A stretch of 64,000 nucleotides of DNA from Manis javanica (GCF_040802235.1 NC_133161.1:16013001-16077000); one strand, 5' to 3'; numbered from the stretch's first letter, positions 47,261 to 60,645 are shown. Notes: generated from the letters alone by a model not told the origin. Made by a program: numbers and translations.

Positions 47261-48059
47261 AAATTAATGGAAACACAGTATGTGAAAAGACATTAGAAGA
47301 AAATATACCCAAAGGATAACAGCCTATTTTGGGGAGGAGGAGTAGACAATAATTCATGGGTCATTTATTCTTCTTTTATTTATTCTTTTTATATTTTCTA
47401 AAGAGTTTACAAATTACTATATGATGGATGTATAATGGGGGAGACACTCCTTTTCAACACTTAGAAAGCAATATTTATCTCAGGCCACTACTTTGTCTTA
47501 GAGTATGAGACATAAAATATTGTCAGCACAGAAGGTAAGATTAGCCTCACATGTGCTGGTTGTTTAGAAGGTTCCAAAAAAGCACTGCCACAATGTAGTG
47601 TCAGCTCAATTAAGTCGTGACATTGGTGGTGTCAATGGGCTAGTGATGAACAGAAGACAAGAATCAGACACTTGAATGAAGCACACATGTAGTTTATGTA
47701 TCACAGTATTGTATGTTGTAGTTTAAGCCTAAAATACAAGTGCCCGTTCAAGATATTTTGCTAGACTAAAAACAAAAGCCAACTAATTTGGCTTATAACC
47801 TATCTGTCTATAGCCCATCCATGACTGAAGTTCATCACTGGGGCTGGCTAAACATGATTTCATTCATCTAAAATATTTAGTTGGAGTCAGAAAATTTTCT
47901 GTGTCCAATCTGAGGTCCAGAAACTGGTTCCAAATTAGCCTTTCAATAATGCACTATTCCCTGTAGATAAGAAAAGAGGCTGTTATAAGTCTTGTATTCA
48001 TGCTGCTTTAGCAGAAAGGAAGAGATGGTCAATTCTGGCAGAGAAGGGGGCACAACAGA
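47261..48059. other. Unassigned stretch
   Basis: No gene or repeat named. Confidence 0.3.
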
Positions 48060-49110
48060 AATCATGGGGGGTGTGATGCTCGTGCTGAATCCTAGCAGAT
48101 GAGTGGATGCTCCTTCCGTCATTAGGATGTAGGGAGGAGGGGCAAGGGAGAGATGGAGAGAGCATTCCAGACAGAAGAAAACAGTAACAGTCTTATGAAG
48201 AGTTTGTACTGATCACTGTAGAATGTGAACCTCGACACTAGGGAATGAACCAGAGGACTGCTGCAAAGCAATGGCAGATTCAGATTCAGATTGCACAAAG
48301 GCCATCATGACAAGCAGTGTAGGAAGGAGACTCAGAGATGAGGGAAAGAAAGGAAAAACACATAGAAAAATAAAATGTGAAATATCAAAAAATAAACCTG
48401 AGGCTCAATTGAATATTCTTCTCATGGTATTCATTACTAAACTGAAGGATCACATTAACTGGAAAATATAAACAAACATTTCTTCATGTTTTGTTCAACT
48501 TCCAGGATATATCCAACTGACACTCTCATTTCATGCTGGGATTGGTTTTCTTTGAACATGAGCTTCCAAAGTATATTATAATATGAATAGAGCTTATTGA
48601 GGAAAGATTCCTTTGCTCTTCTGTTTCTTTAAAATCCAGGATTGACTCTAAGTATAGGAAAGTGGCTTAATCTGTCATAATGAAGATGATTCTAAAGTTC
48701 AGGCCAAATTTTCTCTTTTATTCTGTATGGTTGAGATAGAACATTCAAGGTAGAGAAGTTTTGAAGATGGACAAGTGTTCTGGATATTTGAAATAATGTA
48801 GGTCATGAAAGGGGTAATTGTGGGATTGATCAGAAGCAAGAAGAAAAAGAATGGGGGAAAACATATAAAACTCATGAAACACATATGCTTTCAGAGAACA
48901 CAAATGAAGGCCAAGAAGTCTGTCAGAGAGTCACCAAACTTTTTCTGTAAAAGAATGATAGAAAGTAAGAGCAGAGAAATTAATGCTATATCCAGTGAGT
49001 CTAGCCACATGAGACTAGTGGCAAAGATAGGGCCCTGAGGACTAAGTTTTGCAGCATGATGGGAAGTGGACACCTATGCTTATCTGACTGCATCTCAGAC
49101 TCCCTGTGGA
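48060..49110 (-). repeat. Probable L2 LINE, reverse strand, patchy
   Basis: Purine-rich text: 'gagagcattccagacagaag', 'aaaacagtaacagtc', 'agaagttttgaagatggaca', 'gatagggccctgaggactaa' resembles L2 ORF2 read backwards (GCATTCCAGGCAGAGG...GGGCCCTGAGG). Gaps are large, so the boundaries are rough. Confidence 0.45.
48925..48962 (+). mobile_element. Short hAT terminus fragment
   Basis: 'cagagagtcaccaaactttt' followed by 'tctgtaaaagaatgat' matches the left end of the element at 50187-50401 ('cagggagtcagcaaac', 'tttttctgtaaaggag'). Only the terminus is recognisable. Confidence 0.45.
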
Positions 49111-50186
49111 AAGAGTTTAATAATAAAAAATACTGGAATTGATATAAACAGAATTGGGGTCACATTAGGAGGGAAGATCTAGAAAGCTGCATGAGAAACT
49201 GGTGAATACAAACTAGGAAGCCATTAACAAGAGGCAGAATGGTAGGATTTAGGAAACAGGAGGGACGATGTGATCACAAAAAAGGACCAGTCACATTTGC
49301 ATATTTGATTGACTAAGAAGTGGCACCATATGCTTTGGTTTGGGGATAACTGAGAATTCCCTACATGAACTTGGACAAATTCCTTTACCTTGATGTTTGC
49401 TCTGCACAAAAGAATGAGCGTGATTATATTCTTCTAAGCAGGGCTGCTGTGTTACCCCAATTAGAACACTGGGAAAAGGCACTGAGACCAGAAATGAAAA
49501 GCTCGATAGCAGCACATCTTATAAAATCAGGAAGCAGATATGTGCTTCCCAGCTGCAACCATTAAACAAACCCTGTTCCCAGCACAGAGCCGAGGTCAGT
49601 GGTTGAAGCTGGTACACAAAGGACAACTTTGGCAGCAGCGAGAGCTGCATGAATCAAAGCTGTGAAACAAAATGACCATCAGCTGCATTCAAGCCCCATT
49701 GTGGAAGGGAATCAATATTTGACAAACATTTTGCAAAGGACACAAATTACAAAGGCAAAACATTTAAAAATATTTCACAGGAGCCAAACAGCAGGAAGCA
49801 AGCATGCAAGGAAATGGGCTGAAGCATTTCTTAAGACATACTCCCACTTCTTAAGTGAGAGCTGAAACCTTGCTATGAAGGCTCCCCCAATGTGTATGAT
49901 AGATTCTGAATCATCTGAATCAATAAATACTCCATCTGAGTGAGAAGCAAGTATCCAATAGGCAGGCCAGGCAAATCCCTGTGATTGCAGGACACTTATT
50001 CCATAAGTGATTCTAACCAGTATGAAGGTACTGCATGTAGGCATTCAATGATTCTGTGATGGACTGATTGTCAGCAGGAATAAATGTGACTCTGCAATTC
50101 ACTGAAGAGTAAAAACAACTTCCATCTTGGTAGGTTATTCATATGCTTAGAGTATCCTCACTCCATGACACATTTTATTCTTCTAT
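49111..50186. other. Unassigned stretch, no gene seen
   Basis: No gene or repeat named. 61- to 89-codon frames only. Confidence 0.3.
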
Positions 50187-50401
50187 CAGGGAGTCAGCAA
50201 ACTTTTTCTGTAAAGGAGCAGAGACTGACTATTTTAGGCTTGCAGACCATACTTTCTCTTTCTCATATACTCAACTCTGCAGTTGTCCTGCAAAAATGGC
50301 CACTTACAGTATGTTAAAAAATGTGCATGATGATACCCCAATAAATTTATTTACACAAACAAACGGCAGGTTTGATTTTGCTCACTAATTTGCTGACCCT
50401 G
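50187..50401 (+). mobile_element. Non-autonomous hAT (Charlie-group-like) transposon, complete
   Basis: Begins 'cagggagtcagcaaact' and ends 'gaccctg' after 'aatttgct'. The ends form an imperfect terminal inverted repeat (cagggTCAGCAAA, with one extra base on the left). Inside are 'ttttctgtaaaggagcagag', 'tattttaggcttgcagacca', 'ctactcaactctgcagttgt'-type text and 'aataaatttatttacacaaa', all hallmarks of a common MER element. The flanks 'tcttctat' and 'gtcctata' may be a decayed 8-bp target duplication. No transposase. It is not autonomous and too old to move. Confidence 0.85.
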
Positions 50402-50439
50402 GTCCTATAGTGTAAGCCTAACTATCCCCAGGACTGCAA

Positions 50440-50720
50440 CATATCAAGGGAATATCCATACAATAGCTTTGTCCTCTCTTTCATTACCTGCCCCACCACT
50501 TTCAGATTAATCATCCAGTCACCTAATAGAACCCCATTTTAATGCTGCATAGTTAACAAGGATCTGAATTTTCTGTTTTCCTGTTTATTGTCTGTTGCCT
50601 ATAGCTTCCCCCCACTATCCAAGAAAAGTGAGCAAGCTCAGTGAAAGCAAAGACAGTATTGATTCTCAATAACATACCTGGAACAGTAGCTGGCATGTAG
50701 TAAAATCAGTAAATGATCTT
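50440..50720 (+). repeat. L2 LINE, 3' end
   Basis: 'tattgtctgttgcctatagc', 'ttccccccactatcc', 'aacatacctggaacagtagc', 'tggcatgtagtaaaatcagt', 'aaatgatctttac' match the L2 terminus. The left part is less sure. Confidence 0.65.
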
Positions 50721-52299
50721 TACTTATATTCTATACTAGGATGTTGAGAAAACTTTGGCTTTTATCTCAGATTTTTAGCTAAAGCTCTGGACAATAGGTA
50801 ATTGATGCCCACATTCTAAAGACAAATTAGTAGACACATCCTTATAGGATTTATTACAATGTGGATTAACTTCATCCCCTTACTACCTTCAGCCTATATA
50901 AAGAGAAGACTCAATATTTAATGGAAGCCATAGAATCAGCAGGTAGTAGCTATAGGTCTGGGGCTGGGGTGAGAGTTTTTATTACATTTTGGTCCTACCT
51001 TCTTCAAAACCAAGTGACAGTAGCCTCATTAGAATGGGAGGTCTGGTGGGAAAGGAAATTGACACATCATTCCCCACCTGGCTGCTTACTGAGCTTCAGA
51101 AACTCGTAGAGCTAAACCCACTGTGAGCTGTTGATATGATATTGAAACTTGGGGACAAAGAATCTCAGAGACTAATGCCTACATCTAGCCTAGAGTATTC
51201 TGAGAAGGAGATTTCTGGAGTAGCCTGATGGCAAAACAAAAAAGAGGACATTTGATGTGCACTTCTGCTATTTTAGAACAACAAAATGCATGAGGCTCAG
51301 GACATCTTGAACATACCTTGTGAAGACGTGGCTGATGACAGTGAGTAATCAGGTGACCCAGACCAGACGTTCACTTGCTTTTGCTCCAGCTTTGTTTTGT
51401 GTGTTTAGGACTTGAGTAGGGTAGTCAACTGTAGGCCATCAGAGAGTAGATTTTGCATATAAAAAAAAAGTTTTAGAGGTCTTTGAAAAGGGCTGGTCAC
51501 AGAGCCCCAAAATACGTGCTCAGAAAACAGCCGCTTTTTGAGTGTGCACTATACAGATAACTACACCAAATATCAGCCAGGTAAAACATTAGCCGCTTTT
51601 CTATCCATCCTCCTACCCCAACACTGATCATCTCATAGACTTGGGGGCCAAGCAGTGAGAGGAAGAATGAGATCAGAAAAAGGAAGAGAACAGATCGTAC
51701 CTGCTCCCCAGGCACCCCCGAGGGCCAGAAGGTGAAATGTGATCTGAATTTGAGATTCCACTTTGAAATCATGTCGGATTAGATTTTAGTACCTAAAAGA
51801 GAGTTTTAATGACCAAAATGAGTCTCTTCTAATAACCAATGATTAGAAAACCATGGAATCTATAATAAGATGTCATTAGGGACATGGAAATGAGATTCAG
51901 AGAATGTTTAAATATGGTGATTGGAAAAAATTAGAAGCATTTTCATTTATATCAAAATTCAACCCATAAACAAACTCATTCAAAGGACTTGTCTTTTCTT
52001 TCCCAAGCTTGACCAGTCATTCAAAAATGTGTGTGCCAGGCAACACACTTGGCCCAGAGAACAGGGAATGAAGCTTGTCCTCCGTGTGCAAGCTCCTCCC
52101 GCATAGGATCAGTCAGGCATGTGACTTGTTCACCTGGGCAACTTTCGTATCTCTTCAGTAATGTTCCAAACCCAACATTTCTCCTCCCCAAATCAAGAAC
52201 ATTTTTCGTTTCACTGAATAGTCCTCTATTGGCCCTAAAGCACAGGTTTGGAAATTGTGTCATTTTTTTGATGCCTCCCCCATGCTTCTTACAATCCGT
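50721..52299. other. Unassigned stretch, no gene seen
   Basis: No gene or repeat named. A 91-codon - frame at 51497-51772 and a 132-codon + frame at 52031-52429 have no domain and overlap frames on the other strand. Confidence 0.3.
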
Positions 52300-52760
52300 C
52301 ATTGTCTTTCAGTTAGCTCTCTTGCCCGTGATCCTCACTTTCAACAATCCCAGCTGCCATCCTAACCTTGGTGGCCTGGACTCCTGTCAAGGACTGCACT
52401 GGTTTCCCTCACCAGTCATACCCATTTGAAGAGCTGATGTACATTGCTGCTGAGTAATCAATCATTCTGAGTGACTGAACCCTATCAAACCTTTACCAAC
52501 ACTTCATTTCCTGCTGTGAAATCTCAGGCTCACATGAATGGCTCTCTGTGGCCAGTAAGTTCTCATTTACATCTCCTACCTGATCACTGTTTACTACCTT
52601 ATGTGAACCTAGCTGAGTTAATATTCACCTTTCAATACATCTGCCTTTCCTCCCCACGTTCTAACTTTGCCTGCTGTGTCTCCCTCCGCCCCGGGAGGCC
52701 CTTTCAGGAAAAGGCCGTGAGACTGAGACACAGTACTCCAGACCTGCCTGATCATCGATC
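52300..52760 (+). repeat. Possible L2/L3 LINE remnant
   Basis: Pyrimidine-rich sequence with 'tgcactggtttccctcacc' near 52,396 and 'tttcaggaaaaggcc' near 52,703 resembles LINE text of the CR1/L2 clade. Weak. Confidence 0.3.
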
Positions 52761-53433
52761 AGACTGAGAGTCCCATAAAAAGGGGTTGCACTGGATCATG
52801 GATTCCCTAAACCTCAGAATCATGAAAAGGAAGCTGAATTGTAAAAATAATTCCTCAAGAACAGTTCTCAAGCATGCCGTGATTGTGATTCAGTAGTTCC
52901 AGGTAGAACCGATCAAATCTGCCATTTAACGATTACTTACTGATTCTGGTGATCAGACAGGTATGGGAAGCTTGGTCCTCGGTTCAAAGACGGTTATCCT
53001 GGGAGCCGAGGAGTCACCGAGGAGAAGGCCCAATAACACACCACCACTTCTGGTGGCGTCCCTAATTATTGTCATAACCACATTGTTTCCCCATCCACGT
53101 CCTACATCCCCAGGAGTCACACAGCACCCCAACTAGCTTACATTCCAGACTTCTTTAAAAAGTCGATCACTTGTCCTTGGTGCTATTCCCTACAAGGTAC
53201 AAGCACCTGATCTAAAGGAACTTAGTCCACTAGCAAGGCCACAAAGTTCTAATGTAAGTAAATCATGGTTCCCCTTCTGAAGAGAAAAGGCAGACATCCT
53301 CCAGTCCACCTCAGCCCCACACACTGTACCTTCTGCACCTAACTTCTGACCCTAAAGGAGGGACCAGTGAGAACTTCAGCTCCATGGCCGTGCAGAAGGG
53401 GAAGCAGAAGGAAGGGCCTAATGAGAGCCAGCA
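52761..53433. other. Unassigned stretch of mixed composition
   Basis: Moderately GC-rich sequence left of the CTCF-type motif. No gene or repeat named. Confidence 0.3.
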
Positions 53434-53447
53434 TCGCCCCCTGCTGG
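53434..53447 (-). promoter_or_regulatory. Strong CTCF-type motif
   Basis: Read on -, the core is 'ccagcagggggcga'. It matches 13 of 14 positions of the CTCF core CCASYAGRKGGCRS (last base A in place of S). CTCF binds such sites to set chromatin loops and insulators. Orientation is toward lower coordinates. Occupancy cannot be known from sequence, but the match is better than any other I noticed here. Confidence 0.55.
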
Positions 53448-54214
53448 AGGGGATGGTCTTAGGCTAGAATGCTCACCCTTCACCAAGGAAAACTGTCCAA
53501 AACACTGAGGCATGGAGTCACAGGCGGTCTGAGCAACAACTTCTGTGAAAGGACATCTCCAGAGCTGACAGGTGTCTCAATGCTATAGTGAGAGATGGAC
53601 GATGTGAAACCAAAGAGTGGGCTGAGCCTCCTCTCCACCTCCCCATCTCCCATCTGTTTGGTAAGACAGAAAGTCCAGAACCAGCTCACCCAAAAGCCTC
53701 TCCACTGTTCTTTTGGGAGAGTGCTTTTTATTTTGGCTGGGGTGAATTGTAGTAGCACTGTCATAGTATCGTGGTAATTGCTATAGCACTTGGTGATTTT
53801 AAAAAGTCAATTAGGCGATTCTGCTGGAGGCTGTGACCCAGGTGAGACCAGGGCTTAAGCAAGCCAGAGCGTTCTCACTGTCCTTGGTGAGTTTGGGCCA
53901 AGAGTCATTCATCTGCTTCCTTGTCAAAACATGCAGCCAATCTTACTCCTTTGAGGACACAGAGGCTATACTCTGAAACAAAGCCAGAAAGTAAGTGGCC
54001 AGGGCTATTGTTATTTAACAAAGGTCTGTTATACCTTTCATCAGCGACTAGTTAGAATTGATTTAATTATTAAAAAGCAAACAAAAACAATGAAAAAACA
54101 GAACTAAGAGTGACATAAGTAAAAGCTATTTTCTCAGATAAATAGAAATACAAAGCTAAGCAGTTCCAGAGACAGTTCAGTGATTCAGCAACATCAGGGT
54201 TTTAAGCATCTCTA
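53448..54214. other. Unassigned stretch
   Basis: A 94-codon - frame at 53480-53764 overlaps a 60-codon + frame and neither has a domain. No repeat named. Confidence 0.3.
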
Positions 54215-54510
54215 AAATGATCCCTCTTTTTCCTCATGGTCACAAGATGGCTGCCATGCTTCCAACCAATGTGTCTTGATAGAGCAGTATCCCAAGAAAT
54301 AAAGAGGGTGGAGAGAAAAGCTATTATTTGTGCCCTCTGTCTGAGGGAGGAAAATTATCCCCAAAAGACCCTCCCTTATGTCACTAGTGAGAATTAGCCA
54401 CATGTCCTTCCCTAGTCAAATTACTGGCAAATAAGAATTTGATTACCACAAATGGCCTAAATCAATCATATTCCATATCCTGTGGCTTATAATCTTTCTG
54501 CTAGAACAAA
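54215..54510 (+). repeat. Old interspersed repeat, family not named
   Basis: 'tcacaagatggctgccatgc', 'gagaattagccacatgtcct', 'aaattactggcaaataag', 'aatttgattaccacaaatgg', 'cctaaatcaatcata' follow an old mammalian repeat I recall (AAGATGGCTGCC...TTGGCCAGAATTGGGTCACATGGCC...TCACTGGCAAGG...GGATTACCATGATTGGCTTAGACCAATCA). I do not remember which family. Confidence 0.45.
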
Positions 54511-55254
54511 GACTAATGGGGTAATGGCTCCTTCTGTGGGCAAATGATGCTGTCTATGTGACTAGCAAGGTAGTGTTCTTCCTCTGACAGAGGCTAGAGA
54601 AGAAGGGATGTCATGTACACCATTCAGACTTCATCAACAGTTGCCAAGTGTTAGTCTAGGTGTGCGGTATTTGAATTAAATAAGGGCTGCACAGCCGGAA
54701 TGTTGAGGTAGAGTTGCCGGTGCAGTCTTTAGGGTATTGCTGTATTAGCCATGCAAACAGAATGCCTAAAATTGCATTTAGAAGGAGTCCCTAATGAAAC
54801 ACCTCCCTCATTAGCTATAAGGTGTGCACCTGAGAGAATGCAGGGTGGCAGAGTTCCAAGGGGAGAAGTTGTTTTATTGAAGAGATCATCAAGAGGCTAC
54901 AAGATAAAAGGAACCTATAGGGACATGCTTGTTTACTTCAACAGAAAAGGTGCTAAAGAGCCTAAGTACTGATAGATCAGGAATTATCAGAGTGGAGACA
55001 GAGGCAGTGCCGTGTGTCAAGGCGTCATATGAAAATAAGGATGGGAGATAGGAAGTTACTTCCATATCCCTGCATTTACATCAGAGGCTAAGAAAATGCT
55101 GAGCTACAGTGAAAGAGACAACAGTAAAGGGTCTTATTAAAAGATGAGCAAAATGTACACAGCAATAATTGTAATTAGAAAATTGCTTTCTTCCCCAGGC
55201 AGGACCCATGTTCTTATGAAGACCAGGCCCCACTACAGCCGCAGCTCTCCAACC
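54511..55254. other. Unassigned stretch
   Basis: No gene or repeat named. A 73-codon + frame at 54751-54972 has no domain. Confidence 0.3.
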
Positions 55255-55440
55255 CAGTGGTCTCTAGTTGTGGTCCCCAGACCGGCACCATGGACAACAT
55301 CTGGGAACTTACTAGAAATGCAGGTTCTCAGGCCTCATCTCAGCCCTCCTAAGTCAGACTCTAGGAATGGGGCCTAGCAAGCTGAGCTTTAACAGCCCTC
55401 CAAATGATTTTTCTAATGCTGCTAATATATTAGAGCCACC
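55255..55440 (-). mobile_element. MER20-like hAT transposon
   Basis: 'cagtggtctctagttgtggt', 'ccccagaccggcaccatgga', 'atctgggaacttactagaaa', 'tgcaggttctcaggcctcat', 'taagtcagactctaggaatg', 'gggcctagcaagctgagctt', 'taacagccctccaaatgatt' match MER20 in reverse orientation nearly end to end. MER20 is eutherian and some copies have been co-opted as enhancers; nothing here shows that for this copy. Confidence 0.8.
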
Positions 55441-58400
55441 CCCAAAGTTTCTGGTATTTTAATCTACTCTGAATACTTAAGCTAGAATCAGAGAGCTGAA
55501 TTGATTTGTTTGGTCCTAGTGTTTGATTTCTTTTCTGGTTCTCACTTCTGGCCACATAGCCCCTTCACTCATCAATACTCCTATGCTCAAAGCTGCTTTT
55601 GACTGCGCCCTCCCAGTGTATTTGTAGACTGAATCTGGAGATGAACTTGTCTTAAAAAGTAAAGCTTTTACATTAAAATGAGCTTACTGTTCACTAAAAC
55701 ATCACTGAGGCATCAAACCTAGAAATGGTCAGTGCAAATTAGATAACACCCAGATCCCTGTCATCTAAAAGTGGTTTCCTTCTTCAGCAGAAACAATGAA
55801 ATTTGTTTTTCCTGAAATTTCTTTACAAGATTGTTCGGGAATGGTATGTCCAGCTATCCTGTCTCTATAAAGAATTTCTACACGAGTCCTTGTCTCTGCT
55901 GTAGCAGGGGGATATGTGCTTATCTCCTTTCTGCAGGAGAGCATAAACCAGGCCTATCTTCAGGACCAGATTCATGCTCTGGATGCAAGGAGCCAGAGTA
56001 TTTTTCTTTTCTCCCTAATAAGAATGCCTAAAGATAAAGAGAGTTAGCCAACATAAGTGGCTTACATGTTACAGAGCTTAATTTTCCCTCCTCAGAGTTA
56101 GGATTTTAAAAAGCAGTCCAGACTTTCCCACAACTCAAATATAAAATGCACTCCTGAAACAGAATATTCCAGCATTGTTTCTCTTTGCTTGGTTCAATTG
56201 TGCTTTGTAACTACTTGTTTTGAGAGAGCTTTGGGCATGGGCGTGGCAAGTAAGATGGAATTTAGAGAAAGCTCTCCAGACTGTTCTTATGTTCTGCCTT
56301 CTATCACTTCCCTACTCCTTCCCTACCCACTTTGTATCCTACATCTCACACATAAGCCTCAGTATTGTGCTGGAAAGCAGTGCCAAAGAGAGATCATGAA
56401 TCCCATCTGAAACTGAGATTCAAGAATCAAAGATCTTATGTCTCCCAGTCTGAGGATTTTAAAGACAGTGTCTTGTGAACAAAACCTATATCCGTAGGTA
56501 TAGCCACAAAAATCCATCTCGGCCTTCCACAGTCCTGAGGCTCCAGGAAGCAGTGGATGAGAGCCCAAGGAGCTAAGGCTTGGAGGGTGGCAGGAGGGCT
56601 AGGAGAGAACTACAGCCCAGGGGCCTCCACTGAAGCCCAGTTGCCTGGATGCAAGAACCGACCGAGAGGAACGGGAGAAAAAGGGTTGGAATCCCAGAGG
56701 CAAGAGGGTATCATTCTAGCTAAAACACGAATTGTTGAAGTTGTGGTCTAATTGCAGATAGATTACCCTATAGTCCAGAACTGTGGCAATCTGTTATAGT
56801 TTCTCTTCTAGTTTTAAGAAGTGTTATGCAAACATTGAATCAGAACTGCCACGGATTACATGCATCAATTTATTAGGATAGCGATAAAACTATTTCATGT
56901 AGATTTCTTCAATCTTCGGTGTAGTAGTGTTGTAAAGAAAGAAGCAATAATTATGTTTCCAACTCTAAAAGCCAATAGCAACAGCTTCTGGTTCCATCTC
57001 ACCAAGCATTAAAAACATGAATGTCGATGCCAGAATACTTAGAGTTTTTGTTGTCTACACTCTGTGGTCAATCACACCTTGGAATGTAACCTGATTCCAT
57101 TTGACCAGCACTATTGGTGGTGTTGTGAACTGCAGTGGTGAACAGAGATTCAACTAACACAGCCACCTCGTCTCTCTCCTAGACCTTCCTGAATTGGGCA
57201 ATTAGACAGGTCAGATGACCCATTTTAATAGAACATAGTTCAAATCATTCTTAGCTTAGAGCATGAATTCCCAATAAAGGCAATATCATATCCAAAGAGG
57301 CAAAAGTTGGTTCTTGGAGCAAAAGTCTTATTATTATTGTGATGGTCATGACCTTCAAAGGTTTAACCATAGCTGCCAATATCTTACTCCTTAGCATTTA
57401 ACTTCTCTTCTTAGCCAGAATTTAAATGTAATATTTATCTTTAGAGAGGTGACAAATAAAAGAAAGAATGAAAAAAAGAGAGAAAGAAATAAATGTTGAG
57501 AGACCCTGGTTTAGAGAGTCTCACATCTTTGCTGATTGACTTATAAGAAGATCCTTACCCTGCTGTGACCACCCACCTTTCTCTCAACCGCTTTAGGCCA
57601 CCTTTGAGGAGATTTGTGACTTTCTACAGGTGTAAGTCTTACAGCCGTCATAACTGTCAGTTGCCTTCTAGAGGAGATGGCAAAACGAAGATGACAGCAA
57701 AGGCTAGAATCCTTAATATATCTCCAACAGATGAAGTCAACATGACAATACTCATCTAGAAAGTTCACACAAGTGACAGGAAAATACAGTAAAAAGAAGG
57801 AAATAGAAATGAGGATGACATTTGTCATTTAACTGGTTATTTTATATTTATGAAGTCAAATCCCTAAGGCCAGCATCATCTGTATATAAATTTTAAGAAA
57901 AGTTTTTAATAGTCTCAGAATATAAGACTTACACTCTCATTTCTTAAAGGAGCAAATAGACTAGTTTATATCAAATGACCAGGCTGAGATAAAAAATAAA
58001 TAAAAATAAACAAGTAAAAGCATGGGATATAAGGGAAGAAAAGAAATTTAATATAAAAAAGTTTCTTCCTTTCTTAAGGGAAAAAAAGATCAGCATGATG
58101 TTTGAATGAATACAGTATTACATTTATCCCCAAAAATAAAGATAGCCAAAGCTAAAGAGTTTGGAAGTGTTCTACATATTGCATAGAGCCTGAAGTTTCT
58201 CTAAAGTAAACTAAAACTTGTGATGTATTACGTGCATGGCCAACATAAGGCCTCAGTACCTAATAAGGAGGAGGATGGCAAACTGAGTTCAAACTAAAAA
58301 TGTAGGGGTGTTTCATCCCTAAAGAAACTGCAGTAGGAATAAGAGAGCTGTCCAAAATAAGTTTGGAGAATGCTTATCTGCGATTCCACTCCTCATAGTC

Positions 58401-58767
58401 GTTGCTCTGCCCCCATACAGGGAACTCTAACCTCTTACTGAGTTGGTGTTTTTTTACCCTTAGAAGGTAACTTTTTTGAAGGGATTGCTGAGGTCTAAAC
58501 TTCGAGCACTAAAGAAACAAGGCTACTGATAAGTTTTAAGTAGGTTGTAATAAGGTAAAATTGAAGCTGTCCAAGTGACTGAAGCCACCTGTAATAAGGT
58601 ATCAGATGTCACCTGTGAGGTGATAGATTTATGTATTAAGAAGGCATACTGACTACCTTTAATTGTTATTTCAAAGCCTAGCATTAGTGAATAAGGTATG
58701 ACTTAGTGAACAAAGGTATTATTCAATCTTTCCTTAAACTACTTGCTAACAGTGTTTATTCTCGACT
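55441..58767. other. Unassigned 3.3-kb stretch, no gene seen
   Basis: No gene, RNA gene or named repeat. An A/G-rich patch lies at about 57,456-57,495. Much of it may be single-copy. Frames of 64-95 codons only. Confidence 0.3.
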
Positions 58768-58945
58768 AGAATTTCTCAACCTTCGACATGTAATTGGAAT
58801 CACTTAGGAAGTTTCATAATTATTAATATCTGGGTTCTAAACCCTGAAGTTGGTGATTTATTGTTCTGGGTTAGTGCCTGGGTATTCGAATTTTTAAGAG
58901 CCTCCCAGGTGATCCATTATGCAGCCAAGGTTGAAAACTCTCCTA
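58768..58945 (+). mobile_element. MER5A-like hAT transposon
   Basis: 'gaatttctcaaccttcgaca', 'gtaattggaatcacttagga', 'ctgggttctaaaccctg', 'tttttaagagcctcccaggt', 'gatccattatgcagccaagg' and 'ttgaaaactct' reproduce MER5A with its inverted ends. Near full length, no transposase. Confidence 0.82.
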
Positions 58946-60519
58946 GATTTTTTAATTAGGAAAGAATATAGCATAAGAGACATGGACATTGATTGAAAAT
59001 CTAATTTTCCAGTTGTCTTATAATTATTAATAGCTGCTAATTCCCTCACTTAAAAAGAAAAAAGACCTACCTCTTATATTAAAAATGTAATGAGTGCTTT
59101 AGCTCCTCAACACAGACGTTAAACAGTTAACATAAATGTGGGGTTACAAATTACAGCTTTATTCTTTTCCTGTTTGTCCTAACACCTGGAAAAAATTTAA
59201 CTTGTTCTATGTAGCCTCAAAACGCAACTGCTCCCGTCCTGACAGCTCTGTGTATTTTTACTGAATTTGCCTCTACCTGGTCATAATAGTGCACAGCTGA
59301 CGTTATCCAGTGCCACTTGCATTCAGGTCAAAATGTACAGATGCTCCAACAGCCGTGCTCACACACTGCTTGCTCTATGGAAAGAGCAAGCCTCATGTGA
59401 AGAATCTGGCTCAGCTACACTTCAGCAGCCTTCAAATGGCATGTTCTATAGATCAACGGAAAAATCAGTAGTTGAAACTTAGATTGGACTCATTCAGAAT
59501 TGATAGTGCTAAGTAAACCATAGAGGAGCAGAGCAAGTAACCCGCCAGACTGTCAGCGTCGGCAGAGAATGTAGACGTGCCCACTCTGAACTGAGGAGTA
59601 TCTGAGCTGAGCCTTGCTGTGACAGGAGGTCAGGAGCAGCACCTCCTCAGTGAACAGCCAGTTGCCTGGTGGACGGTCAAAGAGCACTGGGGTGTGAATT
59701 ACTTCATAGTTGGGGGTTCACAGGGAGGTTCAGGTAGCTTACCCACTGAATCAATAAGCACATTTGGAGGAGCCTTTGGAGGTAGTGTGGCCACACATGA
59801 GTCAATGAAGAGCCTTAGAGCAATGTGACTCTCAGCATGGACATCTGCTCTAATAGAAATAACATCTCCAGCTCTGAAGCTGATAGAATTCCCCTCAGCA
59901 TCCCAAGAAACGTACTGAGATTATCACCCATAGAGCAATGCAGGTGAAGAGCAGCCTCTAATTTACTCATGCCTCCACCTACCAGCCATCAGTCTTAAGG
60001 CGAACTCCAGGCTCTGGTCAGAGGCCAGAGTAGAACTAAATGGAATGCAGGTGGGTTGGATGGCTTTGCTGCTCACATTGCTCCTCCTGAATGATATATT
60101 AATAGTAAACTAGCTGAGAGAGGTGTAGGGGAGTCATGGCAGGGCAGTGGCAGCTGTGAGCCACTTCACTCGGATAGGAACATTTTAGGGGAATGACAGT
60201 AGGATTCGTTCTCAAGACACCAGAGCTATTGGCAGGCAAGGGATGGTAGTGTAGGATTATGGCATACATCAATGTATCAGGAGACATTTAGAAGCAATCA
60301 TGCAAATATTTGTCACCTAGGAGGATGATTTCTTGGAGGGAGAGCTAGTACATTGTAGCAATCTCTTTTTGTGGCATTTTCCATCATCTTTTAACCAAAG
60401 AAGATTTTCATGTAGCCAGCTGGTTATCTATATGTTAAAGCCCTATGAAACTTACATCCACACTGTTTTCTCTAAAGATTCATAGAAAACAACTGTGCAT
60501 AGATCCAAGGTGAAGGATA
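58946..60519. other. Unassigned stretch, no gene seen
   Basis: No gene or repeat named. Frames of 62-71 codons only. Confidence 0.3.
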
Positions 60520-60645
60520 CAAATTAAGACAAATTTAGGTTTTAATCCTAATACTGCTAGGTGTATGCTCTCAAACTACTCAAACTCTCTATGCCTCAAT
60601 TTCTTCCCTGTAAGATGATGAAAGGTATCAAAAGGCTCAGGACAA
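60520..60645 (+). repeat. MIR SINE fragment
   Basis: 'gttttaatcctaatactgct', 'ctctcaaactactcaaactc', 'tctatgcctcaatttcttcc', 'ctgtaagatgatgaaaggta' match the centre and tail of MIR. Confidence 0.65.
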
